The position numbers were made by a program, and so were the translations under genes. Of a stretch of 64,000 nucleotides of DNA, positions 21,702 through 30,874 are shown in pieces (within the stretch, counting starts at the first letter, position 1; every line of letters starts with the position of its first letter). The stretch spans positions 620,001 through 684,000 of the forward strand of contig NZ_CP015882.1 in the NCBI RefSeq assembly GCF_000697965.2. The letters are read 5' to 3'. Below the pieces are notes generated by a model. The model worked only from the letters and a program-made list of their open reading frames with translations, was not told the DNA's origin and did not search any database. Source of the DNA: Ensifer adhaerens. Lineage in GTDB: Bacteria > Pseudomonadota > Alphaproteobacteria > Rhizobiales > Rhizobiaceae.

Positions 21702-21895
21702 TCATGCTTTCCCGATCTGAGCGACACGGAGATTATTCGTGCTGCCTTCAGTCGCGAACGGGAATCCGCTGACGATGACAGTTTGAAGGTCCGTCCGACG
21801 CCGGTGAGGAACAACGATTTGAGCGTTTCGGGCGAATTTGAAGCCGGCCCGACCGTCGCAACGATCTTGGCCTTGCGGTTGCTGCGTGGGAGCAT
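21702..21895 (-). pseudogene. ttuE: pyruvate kinase remnant (ttuE), internal deletion
   Basis: The 5' part (from ATG 21895) encodes the pyruvate kinase N-terminus, with RKAKIVATVGPASNSPETLK. After about 40 codons the similarity jumps, in another frame, to a pyruvate-kinase-like C-terminus ending VSGFPFATEGSTNNLRVAQ and a TGA at 21704-21702. About 400 residues of the barrel and allosteric domain are missing. It starts 5 bases after the ttuD stop codon, exactly where ttuE sits in the Agrobacterium vitis tartrate operon. Pyruvate kinase activity must come from another gene. Confidence 0.8.
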
Positions 21896-21900
21896 GATTT

Positions 21901-23169
21901 CTATCCGATCAGGATTGCGCGTATGTCATTGACGTTTGTGAGTGTTGGCCCGGTGACGACAAGGTCGCCAATCGCCTTGAATGCGGTGTAGCTGTCATGT
22001 TGTGAAAGCGCGGTGCGCGGAGCAATGCCGACTTGCTGCAGACGGGTAAGGGTGTCAGGAGTGACGAAAGCACCCGCAGCGTCCTCGAGACCGTCGATAC
22101 CGTCTGTGTCTCCGGCAATTGCCCAGATCGAATTTGCACCACTCAAGCCAATCGCAAGGCTCAGCAGGAATTCGGTGTTGCGGCCGCCACGTCCGGTCGA
22201 GCCTTTCGGCAAGGACACGGACGTTTCTCCGCCCGACAGGAGCACGGCTGGTCCCGCAACCGGTAAGCCCTTGTCGCGCGCGGAGAGCGCGATGCCGGCA
22301 AAGACTGTACCGACTTCTCTCGCTTCTCCCTCAAGCGCATCGCCAAGGATCAAGGGGCGGATCCCGTGAGATTGCGCAACTTGTGCCGCCGCATGCAGGG
22401 CTGTGGACGGTGAGGCTATCAGCCGCGTTTCTGCGTTAATCGGGGCGCTCGCCGCCGCGGAGCCGCCACCGTCGAGAACGGCGATCGCTTCCGGTGGAAG
22501 AGCGAGTTTGTAGCGCGCGACGATTTCGCGAGCCTCGACAACGCCCGTCTCGTTGGAGACAGTGGGTCCCGAGGCAATTTCGGAAGAGTTGTCGCCCGGC
22601 ACGTCGGAGATCACGAGCGTGACGACCCTTGCAGGATATGCTGCCTGCGCGAGCCGTCCGCCTTTTATGTTTGAAAGCTGCTTTCGAACGGTGTTCATCT
22701 CCGAGATCGTCGCACCGCTGGCAAGCAGCATCCGGTTGACCTCCTTCTTGTCAGCCAACGTCATGTTGCCGGCTGGAGCAACCAGCAAAGCGGAACCGCC
22801 GCCTGAAATCAGGGCAATGACCAGATCGTCCGGCCCAAGGTCGCGGACCTTCTCAAGGATACGTGTCGCCGCCTCAACGCTCATCGCGTCGGGGACCGGA
22901 TGGGCCGCTTCGACGATTTCGATGCGCCCGGCAGGAACTGCATGGCCATACCTCGTCACGACTAGTCCGGAAAGTTCAACGTCGCTCCATGCGGCGTCGA
23001 GTGCCGCCGCCATCGCAGCCGAAGCCTTTCCGGCTCCGATCACGATGCAGCGGCCCTTGGGCGGATCGGGCAGGTGGTTTGACACCACTCTAACCGGATC
23101 CGCGCTGGTGACCGCTGCGTCGAACATTTGACGCAGCGCATCGCGGGCGGATGTATCGCTAAAGGTCAT
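21901..23169 (-). CDS. ttuD: glycerate 2-kinase / hydroxypyruvate reductase-type protein (MOFRL family)
   Basis: 422 residues: N-terminal glycerate-kinase domain (IVIGAGKASAAMAAAL near residue 42, SGGGSALL near residue 125) and C-terminal MOFRL domain (GGRNTEFLLSLA, DTDGIDG). The A. vitis homologue was named hydroxypyruvate reductase, but the fold is that of glycerate 2-kinase, so phosphorylation of glycerate made from tartrate is the likelier role. The ATG at 23169 overlaps the ttuC stop (ATGA); in-frame codons further upstream lie inside ttuC. Confidence 0.9.
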   Translation of the reverse strand: MTFSDTSARDALRQMFDAAVTSADPVRVVSNHLPDPPKGRCIVIGAGKASAAMAAALDAAWSDVELSGLVVTRYGHAVPAGRIEIVEAAHPVPDAMSVEAATRILEKVRDLGPDDLVIALISGGGSALLVAPAGNMTLADKKEVNRMLLASGATISEMNTVRKQLSNIKGGRLAQAAYPARVVTLVISDVPGDNSSEIASGPTVSNETGVVEAREIVARYKLALPPEAIAVLDGGGSAAASAPINAETRLIASPSTALHAAAQVAQSHGIRPLILGDALEGEAREVGTVFAGIALSARDKGLPVAGPAVLLSGGETSVSLPKGSTGRGGRNTEFLLSLAIGLSGANSIWAIAGDTDGIDGLEDAAGAFVTPDTLTRLQQVGIAPRTALSQHDSYTAFKAIGDLVVTGPTLTNVNDIRAILIG

Positions 23170-24254
23170 TCGGCAGCAACGAGGATGTTTGAGCCGGCGA
23201 TCGCCTCGCAAACGGCATCGGTCACCTGCTGTGTGGTGGCGGTGCCGCCGACATCAGGGGTGAGGATGCCTGCCTCGGTGACGCGTTCGACAGCCGTCAT
23301 CAGTCTTGTCGCAGCGTCTTTTTCTCCGAGATGTTCGAGCATCTGGGCGGCCGTCCAGAAGGTGGCGATGGGGTTGGCGATGCCCTTGCCGGTGATGTCG
23401 AAAGCTGAGCCGTGAATCGGCTCGAACATTGATGGGAAGCGACGCTCCGGGTCGATATTGGCAGTCGGTGCGACGCCGAGGGAACCAGCAAGGGCGCCGG
23501 CGAGATCCGACAGGATGTCGGCATGCAGGTTGGTCGCTACAATGGTGTCAAGACTTTCCGGCCTCAGGGTCATGCGCACCGTCATCGCGTCGACTAGCAT
23601 CTTGTCCCAGGTCACATCCGGGAATTCCTTCGAAACTTCGGCAGCGATCTCGTCCCACATGACCATGCCATGCCGCTGCGCGTTCGACTTGGTGACGACG
23701 GTCAAGAGCTTGCGCGGCCGCGACTGGGCGAGTTTGAAGGCGTAGCGCATAATGCGGGTAACGCCGACGCGTGTGAAGATGGCAACCTCGGTGCCAACTT
23801 CCTCCGGCAGCCCCTTGTGGGCGCGACCGCCGTGGCCCGAGTATTCGCCTTCGGAATTTTCTCGAACGATGACCCAGTCCAGGTCGCCTGGCCCGCAGTT
23901 GCGCAGCGGCGGAGTAATTCCTGGGAGTATCTTGGTCGGTCGGACGTTGGCATACTGGTCAAAGCCCTGGCAGATTGGAAGACGCAGGCCCCAGAGCGTG
24001 ATGTGATCGGGGACATCCGGCGCACCAACCGCACCAAAGTAGATTGCGTCGAACTTCTTGAGTGTCTCCAAACCATCGGCCGGCATCATGACGCCATGTT
24101 TTTTGTAGTAATCCGAGCCCCAGTCAAAGGTTTCGGAGTGGATCTTGAAGTCGCCGCTACGCTTCTCCAGCGCCTCAAGGACCTGAAGACCCGCTGCGAT
24201 CACTTCCGGGCCAATTCCGTCGGCCGGTATCGCTGCAATTTTGTATTCGCGCAT
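23166..24254 (-). CDS. ttuC: tartrate dehydrogenase/decarboxylase
   Basis: NAD-dependent beta-hydroxyacid oxidative decarboxylase, 362 residues, converting tartrate to glycerate or oxaloglycolate; D-malate is a usual second substrate. IPADGIGPEV at residues 9-18 and the metal/cofactor region NLHADILSDLAGALAGSLG and EPIHGSAFDI identify the isocitrate/isopropylmalate dehydrogenase superfamily; the neighbours select tartrate. GGAGAAC precedes the ATG. Coupled to ttuD by a 4-base overlap. Confidence 0.9.
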   Translation of the reverse strand: MREYKIAAIPADGIGPEVIAAGLQVLEALEKRSGDFKIHSETFDWGSDYYKKHGVMMPADGLETLKKFDAIYFGAVGAPDVPDHITLWGLRLPICQGFDQYANVRPTKILPGITPPLRNCGPGDLDWVIVRENSEGEYSGHGGRAHKGLPEEVGTEVAIFTRVGVTRIMRYAFKLAQSRPRKLLTVVTKSNAQRHGMVMWDEIAAEVSKEFPDVTWDKMLVDAMTVRMTLRPESLDTIVATNLHADILSDLAGALAGSLGVAPTANIDPERRFPSMFEPIHGSAFDITGKGIANPIATFWTAAQMLEHLGEKDAATRLMTAVERVTEAGILTPDVGGTATTQQVTDAVCEAIAGSNILVAAE

Positions 24255-24275
24255 TGTTGTTCTCCAATCTGGATT

Positions 24276-25574
24276 TCAATGTTGAATGGAAGCCGTCCGA
24301 GTGGCCTCGCGGGAGGCCCCGCGAGCAAGGATCAGAGTGACCACTGCCGAAATCACGAGCAGTGCCGCGACGAAGTAGAGACCACCGGCAAAACTCCCTG
24401 TCGTGTCCTTGATCCAGCCGATCATCGAGGGGCCGACGAAGCCGCCGAGGTTGCCCAATGAATTGATGGTGGCGATACCAGCGGCTGCGGCCGGGCCTGA
24501 GAGGAACATCGTCGGCATGCTCCACAGCGGCGGCTTGGAGGCGCTGATCCCGATGTTCACAAGCGTCAGGGCGATCATCACGGCAAACACAGTCGTCGCA
24601 CCGGTTGCAAAGACAAGGCCCGCGGCAGCCAGCAGACAGGCACCGACAACGTGCCAAGTGCGTTCGCCGGTCCTGTCGGAATGGCGTGCCCAGACAATCA
24701 TGCCGATCACAGCAAAAACAGCTGGAATGGAATTGATCAAACCAACGTGGAAAGACGAAAGGCCAAAGCTCTTGATGATCTGTGGTGCCCAGATTCCGAG
24801 CGTGTAGAGACCTGCTGACGTGCCAAAGTAGATGAGCGAAAGTGCAAGGACCCTTACATCAGCGAGCCCTGCCCAGATGCCGTGGCTTGCCTTCACCTTG
24901 CCGGCCTGTTCCTGCTCCATGGTCTTCACAAGCCAAGCACGCTCGTCGTCGGTAAGCCACTTTGCCTTTTCCGGTCGGTCCGTCAGGAAAAACAATACGA
25001 CGACACCGAAGATTACCGCCGGAACAGCTTCGATGATGAACATCCACTGCCAGCCGGCCAGGCCCCAGATGCCATGCATCTCGAGAAGGGCGCCAGAAAT
25101 AGGCGACCCGATGGCTGTTGCAAGCGGAGCAGCTGCCATAAACATCGCGGTGACAGCCGCTCGGCGACGCGCAGGAAACCAATAGCTCAGATAAAGAATG
25201 ATGCCTGGGAAGAACCCAGCTTCGGCCACGCCCAGCAAGAAGCGCAGGGTGTAGAAGCTCGTCGTGCCTTGGACCAGCGCCATCGCGCCCGATACCAGGC
25301 CCCAAGTAATCATCACCCGGGCAATCCAGATGCGGGCGCCGACTTTGTGGAGAATGAGGTTCGACGGCACCTCGAAAAGAAAGTAGCCGAGAAAAAAGAT
25401 GCCCGCGCCCACGCCGAAGACGGTCGATGAAAATCCAAGGTCCTGGTTCATCGTCAAAGACGCGAAGCCGATGTTCACGCGATCGATGAACGCGATCAGG
25501 TAGAGAACCATGATGAATGGCACGATGCGCCATGTGATTTTGCGCAATACGCGCGTCTCCCGGTCGCTCGTCAA
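24276..25574 (-). CDS. ttuB: MFS transporter, tartrate permease type (ACS family)
   Basis: Twelve-segment major facilitator of the anion:cation symporter family, 432 residues, expected to import tartrate. The family loop DRVNIGFASL follows segment 1, and segments are evenly spaced through to SFAGGLYFVAALLV. A TTG start at 25574 is chosen because AGGGAGGAG lies 6 bases before it and the protein then begins SDRETRVLRKI, typical for the family; an in-frame start at 25667 would add about 31 non-membrane residues. 21 bases separate it from ttuC. Confidence 0.88.
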   Translation of the reverse strand: MTSDRETRVLRKITWRIVPFIMVLYLIAFIDRVNIGFASLTMNQDLGFSSTVFGVGAGIFFLGYFLFEVPSNLILHKVGARIWIARVMITWGLVSGAMALVQGTTSFYTLRFLLGVAEAGFFPGIILYLSYWFPARRRAAVTAMFMAAAPLATAIGSPISGALLEMHGIWGLAGWQWMFIIEAVPAVIFGVVVLFFLTDRPEKAKWLTDDERAWLVKTMEQEQAGKVKASHGIWAGLADVRVLALSLIYFGTSAGLYTLGIWAPQIIKSFGLSSFHVGLINSIPAVFAVIGMIVWARHSDRTGERTWHVVGACLLAAAGLVFATGATTVFAVMIALTLVNIGISASKPPLWSMPTMFLSGPAAAAGIATINSLGNLGGFVGPSMIGWIKDTTGSFAGGLYFVAALLVISAVVTLILARGASREATRTASIQH

Positions 25575-25666
25575 AACAAGCTCCTCCCTATGTTCGAACC
25601 CGGCGCGTCCTCTCGCGCTTGTCGAGAAGGTTAGTTTCTCCCTTCCTGCGCATGAAGGTTCATGCA

Positions 25667-25689
25667 ATTATATAATTTATTGATATAAT
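25667..25689. promoter_or_regulatory. LysR-type operator between ttuB and the LysR gene
   Basis: ATTATAT (25667-25673) and ATATAAT (25683-25689) form an exact 7-base inverted repeat with a 9-base spacer, in an AT-rich patch unlike its surroundings. The geometry fits the T-N11-A binding sites of LysR regulators placed between a regulator and its divergent target. Confidence 0.6.
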
Positions 25690-25702
25690 GGAGGGCGTGG
25701 GG

Positions 25703-26617
25703 GTGGAACTCGAACAGCTCAGGTGTTTTGTCGCGGTCGCCGAAGAACTGCACTTTGGAAGAGCTGCCCAGAAGACGGGCATGCTGCCTGCTTCGCTCGG
25801 CCGGCACATCCGGTTACTGGAAGAATCTTTGCGAACGCAGTTGTTGAGTAGAACAACCCGAAGCGTGAGCCTGACCGATGACGGCGTGTCGCTTTTGCAA
25901 GAAGTGCGGCCGCTCCTGGGGCGGCTTGACGAAGTTGCCGAAAAATTTCGTGCAGCCCGACACAGGCCGTCCGCCATACTGCGCATCGGCGCGATCGATA
26001 GTGCTGCCGCCGGTCTCTTACCGTTGCTCTTGCAGGATTTTCGGGAGGCGGCGCCTGATGTCATCACCCAGATCATTGAAGACAAGTCTGTCCGGCTTAT
26101 TCCGAAACTGCTGGCCGGGCGCCTCGACCTTGTTTTGATCCGTCCTCGCGATGGGATCAGCCGCACTCTGAATGTGCAGTTGCTGTTTCATGAAACGGCA
26201 GTTGTTGCGGTACCAATGGGGAGTGCTCTTGCTGGACGGTCTGAAATTACCGTCCAGGATCTGGCGGAAGAGCCATTGATCGTGCCAGAACGCCGCTCGC
26301 GACCGCACAGTCATGACCTCACAATGGGATTGTTCGCGGACTTTGACATGCGTCCCCGCGTCGCACAAATAGCCGATGAAAAGCAGACGATAATCAATCT
26401 GGTTGCCGCCGGAATCGGGTCCGCCATCGTTCCACGCTGGACCTCGAAACTTGCTGTGTCAGGTGTGAGCTACATCCCGCTCGCTCATCCATCGGGATCG
26501 CCGATGCATCGACTACCCCTCTCAGCCGCCTGGATGAAAGCGGTGCGAGATCCGTTGCGCGACACGATGCTCGCGTTGTTGCAGCACAATGTCGCGCGAT
26601 ACGCGGAATTTGCGTGA
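25703..26617 (+). CDS. LysR-family transcriptional regulator (TtuA-like)
   Basis: Regulator of about 304 residues: N-terminal winged HTH ([21 protein letters not shown]) and a C-terminal substrate-binding domain. A GTG start at 25703 is preferred because GGAGGG precedes it by 7 bases; the ATG at 25688 would have no ribosome site and would overlap the operator. Divergent from ttuB-ttuC-ttuD, the same arrangement as ttuA in A. vitis, so it is the probable tartrate-responsive activator. Confidence 0.88.
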   Translation: MELEQLRCFVAVAEELHFGRAAQKTGMLPASLGRHIRLLEESLRTQLLSRTTRSVSLTDDGVSLLQEVRPLLGRLDEVAEKFRAARHRPSAILRIGAIDSAAAGLLPLLLQDFREAAPDVITQIIEDKSVRLIPKLLAGRLDLVLIRPRDGISRTLNVQLLFHETAVVAVPMGSALAGRSEITVQDLAEEPLIVPERRSRPHSHDLTMGLFADFDMRPRVAQIADEKQTIINLVAAGIGSAIVPRWTSKLAVSGVSYIPLAHPSGSPMHRLPLSAAWMKAVRDPLRDTMLALLQHNVARYAEFA

Positions 26618-26750
26618 ACGCCACGAGCCGTAAAAGGCTGTCACGATCGCGATCCTCGGCCTGACGCTGCGCGGGGGGCCTTAGCCGGTCCACCGCATGG
26701 GTAGTTCTCAGCAGCAGTTTGTTCACGACGACGTGCGGCGCGCCCTGAGC

Positions 26751-27533
26751 TCACATGTTGCGCTCTGAATGCGCAATGAGTGCATCGGTGTTCGCTAAAA
26801 GTCGCCTTACGGCGTTACGGGCCGCGTTCGGGCGTTGAAGCCGAATGCTTTTCTCGATGTTCTCATGGAGCCTAAGGGCATGGACGAGGGTGCTGTCGTT
26901 CCGGGTTACCAGCAGGAAAAGGTGGTTGAGTGCGGATTCGATCAACGTCCCGAGCGGAATGAGGAGGTCATTTCCGGAAGCGCGCAGGATCGCGAGGTGG
27001 AACCGCGTGTCAGCTTGGGTGCGAGCCTGCAGCGTTGTCGCTTGCCCCATGTCTCTCAGCGCCTCGCTGATTTCGGCCATCTGTTCTTCGCTGCGGCGGA
27101 TCGTTGCAAGGGCGGTGGCTTCCGGTTCGATGATGTGACGAAATTCCTGTACGGTCTTGAGGAACTGGATCCGATCCGGCGAGTGTGCGTACCAACTCAG
27201 GACGTCGCGGTCGAGCAGGTTCCAACGCTCCTTCGGCTCCACCCAACTGCCGATTTTTGGACGCGATGCGAGTAGCCCCTTGGCCATCAATATCTTGATC
27301 GCCTCCCTGACAGCGGTTCGGCTTACATTGAAGATTTCCGTCCACTGGGCCTCGTTCGGCAGGATCGTTCCCGGAGGATAGTCGCCACGCACGATCCTGA
27401 GCCCGATATCTTCGGCAAGCGACATATGAACGCTCGGCCCTGACATGCGCGGCGCGTCGAGCCGTCGGGTCGCACGCGCCGCCTCCGCGGTACCCGAGCC
27501 TGCGGAGAGTTTTTCTGGTCGCTGTTCAGCCAT
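26751..27533 (-). CDS. FadR-type GntR transcriptional regulator (FCD domain)
   Basis: 260 residues: an N-terminal extension of about 35, winged HTH (IVRGDYPPGTILPNEAQW, SRTAVREAIKILMAKGLL) and a C-terminal all-helical FCD effector domain (FRHIIEPEATALA, DTRFHLAILRASGN). Last gene of a four-gene operon reading from 30673, after an epimerase gene 42 bases away. The control region of that operon carries TTGTCATACAA at 30727-30737, a typical operator for this subfamily. The first 30 residues are Ala/Arg-rich, and a start at the internal MSGPSVHM is possible. Confidence 0.9.
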   Translation of the reverse strand: MAEQRPEKLSAGSGTAEAARATRRLDAPRMSGPSVHMSLAEDIGLRIVRGDYPPGTILPNEAQWTEIFNVSRTAVREAIKILMAKGLLASRPKIGSWVEPKERWNLLDRDVLSWYAHSPDRIQFLKTVQEFRHIIEPEATALATIRRSEEQMAEISEALRDMGQATTLQARTQADTRFHLAILRASGNDLLIPLGTLIESALNHLFLLVTRNDSTLVHALRLHENIEKSIRLQRPNAARNAVRRLLANTDALIAHSERNM

Positions 27534-27575
27534 TCATCTTTTCTCGTATCTCGAACCCTCTAGCCACGCATTGCA

Positions 27576-28472
27576 TCACCTGCCGCCAACATAGGTCCGC
27601 CAGCTGTGTTGCGGCTGAAAACCGAGCATCGCGCGCGCCTTCCGGTTCGACAGAAGTGTCTCGTATTCGCCAAGCTGTCCCTTGACCGGTACGCCCCGAT
27701 AGAACCGGTCGATCAGCTCTTGCGTCGGAAGGTCTGAAGACGTCTCGTCGTTCGCTGCATTGAAGATCTGGAACCCGAGACCATCCGTGTCGATGGCCCT
27801 GAGGGTGATCTGGCCGAGGTCCCGCGCGTCGATGTAGCTCCAGGCGATGCGCTTTCGAAATCCAGGATCGGCAAACCAGCCTGGGAAAAGGTGGTATTCG
27901 TTGGGCTCGATCACATTTCCAATGCGCAATGCATAGATGTCGGCTCCGCTTCTGAGCGCAAAGGCGCGCGCGGTCCTTTCGTTCACCACCTTGGAGAGCG
28001 CGTAGCTGTCCATCGGATCGACGTCATAGTCCTCATCGAGCGGAAAATAGGTCGGGTTTCGTGGCTCATTGGCGAAGACGAGACCGTAGGTCGTTTCGCT
28101 GGATGCGAGGACGATCTTGCGGATGCCAAGTTTCGTCGCGGCCTCAATGACATTGTAGGTGCCCATCACATTGATGCGAAAGAGTTCATTGTCAGGCGCG
28201 ATCAGGATGCGCGGGATCGCCGCGAAATGAACAACGGCATCGATCGGTTGCGGCGCAAGCGACGGGTCGAATTCGTGCAGGCCGGTGTAGCTCGACAGTG
28301 CATTGAACACTTGGCCGCTGTCGGTAATGTCGGTGATCAGCGTGCGTACTTTCGGGTTATCGAGGGGCTTCGTGTCGAGGTTGAGCACCTGATGGCCCTG
28401 CTCGAGGAGGTATTGCACGACATGGCGACCAGCCTTGCCGCTACCTCCGGTGAAGATGATCCGCTTGGTCAT
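27576..28472 (-). CDS. NAD-dependent epimerase/dehydratase family protein
   Basis: Extended SDR of 298 residues. TGGSGKAG at 8-15 binds NAD(P); catalytic Tyr147/Lys151 lie in DSYALSK. The ATG at 28472 follows GGAGAG. Distant resemblance to uronate dehydrogenase and UDP-sugar epimerases allows either oxidation of a free sugar or epimerisation. It sits in one operon with a second, different SDR (29693), a ribose-type binding protein and a GntR gene, which suggests catabolism of an unusual sugar or sugar acid rather than cell-wall synthesis. Confidence 0.85.
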   Translation of the reverse strand: MTKRIIFTGGSGKAGRHVVQYLLEQGHQVLNLDTKPLDNPKVRTLITDITDSGQVFNALSSYTGLHEFDPSLAPQPIDAVVHFAAIPRILIAPDNELFRINVMGTYNVIEAATKLGIRKIVLASSETTYGLVFANEPRNPTYFPLDEDYDVDPMDSYALSKVVNERTARAFALRSGADIYALRIGNVIEPNEYHLFPGWFADPGFRKRIAWSYIDARDLGQITLRAIDTDGLGFQIFNAANDETSSDLPTQELIDRFYRGVPVKGQLGEYETLLSNRKARAMLGFQPQHSWRTYVGGR

Positions 28473-28615
28473 TGCGCTCTCCGTGCTTTGCAAAATTGGG
28501 GAATGGTCTTGTCGATGATAGTTCGCCGAAGGGAACTTCCAAGCGGGGTCGTTGCAAGGAGTCGCGGCCGGCCGTCAAGCGTGCTGACCGCGCTCGCTGC
28601 TCATGGGGCGGAGGC

Positions 28616-28643
28616 GCCGGAGGCCGTCAAAGGGCGCTCCGGC
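28616..28643 (-). terminator. stem-loop after binding-protein gene
   Basis: GCCGGAG (28616-28622) pairs exactly with CTCCGGC (28637-28643), 9 bases after the binding-protein stop on the minus strand and inside the 179-base gap before the next gene of the operon. No T run follows; an mRNA-stabilising role is likely. Confidence 0.5.
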
Positions 28644-28651
28644 CACCGTTC

Positions 28652-29644
28652 CTATTTCTGGATGCAGGTATCGGCCGTATCCTTGGTGCATTCATCGAGA
28701 CCGGTAAATACCGGATCGTCTACCGGCTTGCCGGCGATCAGGTCGAGCATGACCGATGGCGCCTTGTAGCCCATTTCGAAGGGTCGTTGGCCGACAAGTG
28801 CGGTCACGAGACCCTCCTTGGCGATCGCCACTTCCTCTCCGATCGTATCGGCCGCGCCGATGACGAATTCATTCTTCGCAATCTTGTCTGCCATTGGCTT
28901 GAACAGATCGCGATAGGGTTGCGGCGCACCGAACAGTGGCCAACCACCCATGATGCCGAAGGCGTCGAGATCGGGATTGGCCGCAAGAATGTCCGTCATC
29001 GCCTGCACGCCTTTGGCGCCGTCGTCATTGGTAAAGACCGGGCAGCCAGCAACCTCGGTCCAGCCACCTTCACCCTTTAGCTCGGCCAGCCCGTCCTTGC
29101 CGGTCAGCACGTCACGCATCCCTTGAGCACGGCGCAGGATGTTATCAGCGCCAGGGTTCCCTTCGATCGTGCAGATCTTGCCGCCGTTCGGTTTTGCCTT
29201 CTTGATGTAGTCCGCGATCCGCGCGCCCATCGTATAGTTGTCGGTACCAAGATAGGTCTTTCGCAGGCCCGCATCTTCCTTGGCAAGGTCGGCGTCAAGC
29301 GTCATGACCGGGACTGTCGGGTTTGCCGACTTCAACGTCTGGGCGATCAGCTTGGCGTTGGAAGGCGAAATGGCGATCGCAGCCGTGCTGGGCTTGCCGA
29401 GCATGTCCTGGACGATCTGCGCTTCTCCTGCTTCGTCGGAAGTCGACGCCGGGCCGGTATAGAAGCATTCATATTCCGAGCTTGTGTTTTCCTTGTTCCA
29501 CTTCTGGCAACCCTGATTGATCGCCTCGAAGAAGGGATTGTCGAGACCCTTGACGACGATGACGAGCTGCTTTTTCGTCTGGGCGCCGGCGGGGCCGGCG
29601 CCCAGCGCCAGCGCTGCGACTGCGAGCACCAATGCTTTCCTCAT
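28652..29644 (-). CDS. ribose-type sugar ABC transporter substrate-binding protein
   Basis: Periplasmic-binding-protein family 4 (RbsB/FrcB-like), 330 residues, with a signal peptide (hydrophobic 4-20, cleavage after GAQ near residue 22). Cys residues near 46, 60, 179, 215, 317 and 326 could form disulphides, including the tail DECTKDTADTC. GGGAGGAT lies before the ATG at 29644. Its ATPase and permease are encoded on the other strand at 30875-32654, so one importer is split across a divergent promoter. Confidence 0.9.
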   Translation of the reverse strand: MRKALVLAVAALALGAGPAGAQTKKQLVIVVKGLDNPFFEAINQGCQKWNKENTSSEYECFYTGPASTSDEAGEAQIVQDMLGKPSTAAIAISPSNAKLIAQTLKSANPTVPVMTLDADLAKEDAGLRKTYLGTDNYTMGARIADYIKKAKPNGGKICTIEGNPGADNILRRAQGMRDVLTGKDGLAELKGEGGWTEVAGCPVFTNDDGAKGVQAMTDILAANPDLDAFGIMGGWPLFGAPQPYRDLFKPMADKIAKNEFVIGAADTIGEEVAIAKEGLVTALVGQRPFEMGYKAPSVMLDLIAGKPVDDPVFTGLDECTKDTADTCIQK

Positions 29645-29692
29645 TTTATCCTCCCGTTGAAACAAGCGGACACCCTCTGTCCGCGGCACAAA

Positions 29693-30673
29693 TCAACCCG
29701 GATACCAGACGATACGAGGGTCACTTGGTGGACGCTCGTATTGAAAGGCCTGGTCGATAAGCTTTTCGAGATCGTATTCCGGTTGCCAGTCCAGCAGGAA
29801 TTTTGCCTTGCTGTTGTCCAACCAGTTTGAGTGGAAATGGCTCGGAACATCGACCGACGGTAGGCCGCGCGTGCGTTCGAGATAGCTTGCGACCTCGCCG
29901 TAATCGACCGGACGATCCATGGCGATGTTGAAACGTTGACGCTCTGCGTGCGGATTGTCGATCGTGCTGAGGATCGCTGACACAAGGTCGCTGACGTGGA
30001 CGAAGTTGCGCTTGAGCGGTCTTCCGTCGGCATCGCGCAGTAATGGTACGGTTCCGGCCTTTGCGTGGCGCCTGGCTTCATGGGGCGGAAAATACGTCTT
30101 CCAGTCCGGTCCACCGAAAACGTCGTCGCCGAAAGAAAGCGAGTGCCTGAAGTCGTCCTTTTCCATGATCCACGGCGCGCGCAGGCAGCAGACGTTCATC
30201 CCATATTGGACTGAGTACTGCTCGACCATCACCTCCTCGAGGACTTTGGAGAGCGCGTAGCTGCCGGGATAGGCGCGATGCGGTGTCACCTCGGTTATCG
30301 GTCCTTCATGGCGATAGAAGAAATGGCCGACCGCGGCGTCGCCGCCGATCAGAATGAACTGCCGGGCTGTTGGGCTCATTCTGAACGCTTCGAGCAGCCA
30401 AAAGAGACCTTTGACGGTCACATCCATGACGTCGGCGGGCGTTTCCTTGCAGGTCGCCAGATGCACGATATGGGTCGCGCCGGCAACCGCGGCGTCAGCG
30501 ACCGCGCGATCGGCGATGGAGCCGCGGATAATCTCGAGGCGCTCGCTTGGATTGAGCACGCGGTTGTGGCAGAGCGCGCGAATGCGCGCTTTCGAAAAAC
30601 GTGGTCGGTCAAGCAGCGTGGATATGAGGTGCTGCCCGACCTTGCCCGTTGCCCCGGTGACAAGGATAAGCAT
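29693..30673 (-). CDS. NAD-dependent epimerase/dehydratase family protein
   Basis: Extended SDR, 326 residues. TGATGKVG near residues 6-13, catalytic Tyr139/Lys143 in GSYALSK, and the substrate-domain segment RNFVHVSDLVSAIL. It shares little with the SDR at 27576 beyond the fold, so the two are probably successive enzymes rather than a duplication. First gene of the minus-strand operon; GGGAGAT precedes the ATG. Reaction unknown. Confidence 0.85.
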   Translation of the reverse strand: MLILVTGATGKVGQHLISTLLDRPRFSKARIRALCHNRVLNPSERLEIIRGSIADRAVADAAVAGATHIVHLATCKETPADVMDVTVKGLFWLLEAFRMSPTARQFILIGGDAAVGHFFYRHEGPITEVTPHRAYPGSYALSKVLEEVMVEQYSVQYGMNVCCLRAPWIMEKDDFRHSLSFGDDVFGGPDWKTYFPPHEARRHAKAGTVPLLRDADGRPLKRNFVHVSDLVSAILSTIDNPHAERQRFNIAMDRPVDYGEVASYLERTRGLPSVDVPSHFHSNWLDNSKAKFLLDWQPEYDLEKLIDQAFQYERPPSDPRIVWYPG

Positions 30674-30726
30674 GCTTATCTCCCAGTAGTAGCTAATATA
30701 TGATTGCGACTTTCGTCAATGTCTAA

Positions 30727-30737
30727 TTGTCATACAA
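30727..30737. promoter_or_regulatory. GntR-type operator in divergent control region
   Basis: TTGTCATACAA is a near-perfect inverted repeat (TTGT/ACAA around CAT) and reads TTGTATGACAA on the other strand. It lies between the SDR-binding protein operon (start 30673) and the ATPase-permease operon (start 30875), in a 200-base region rich in A and T. The FadR-type regulator at 26751 is the likely ligand. Confidence 0.6.
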
Positions 30738-30874
30738 ATAAGGTTTATCAGACGAGAGATCATTGACGCGGTTGTGATGATTTGCGTAAATAAGCAATCT
30801 CTCACTCAAGGGGCGGGCATATTGTGACGCGCCTTGGTGAAGGCCGCGCGTCTTGGGAGTTTGGAAGGCTGGTC

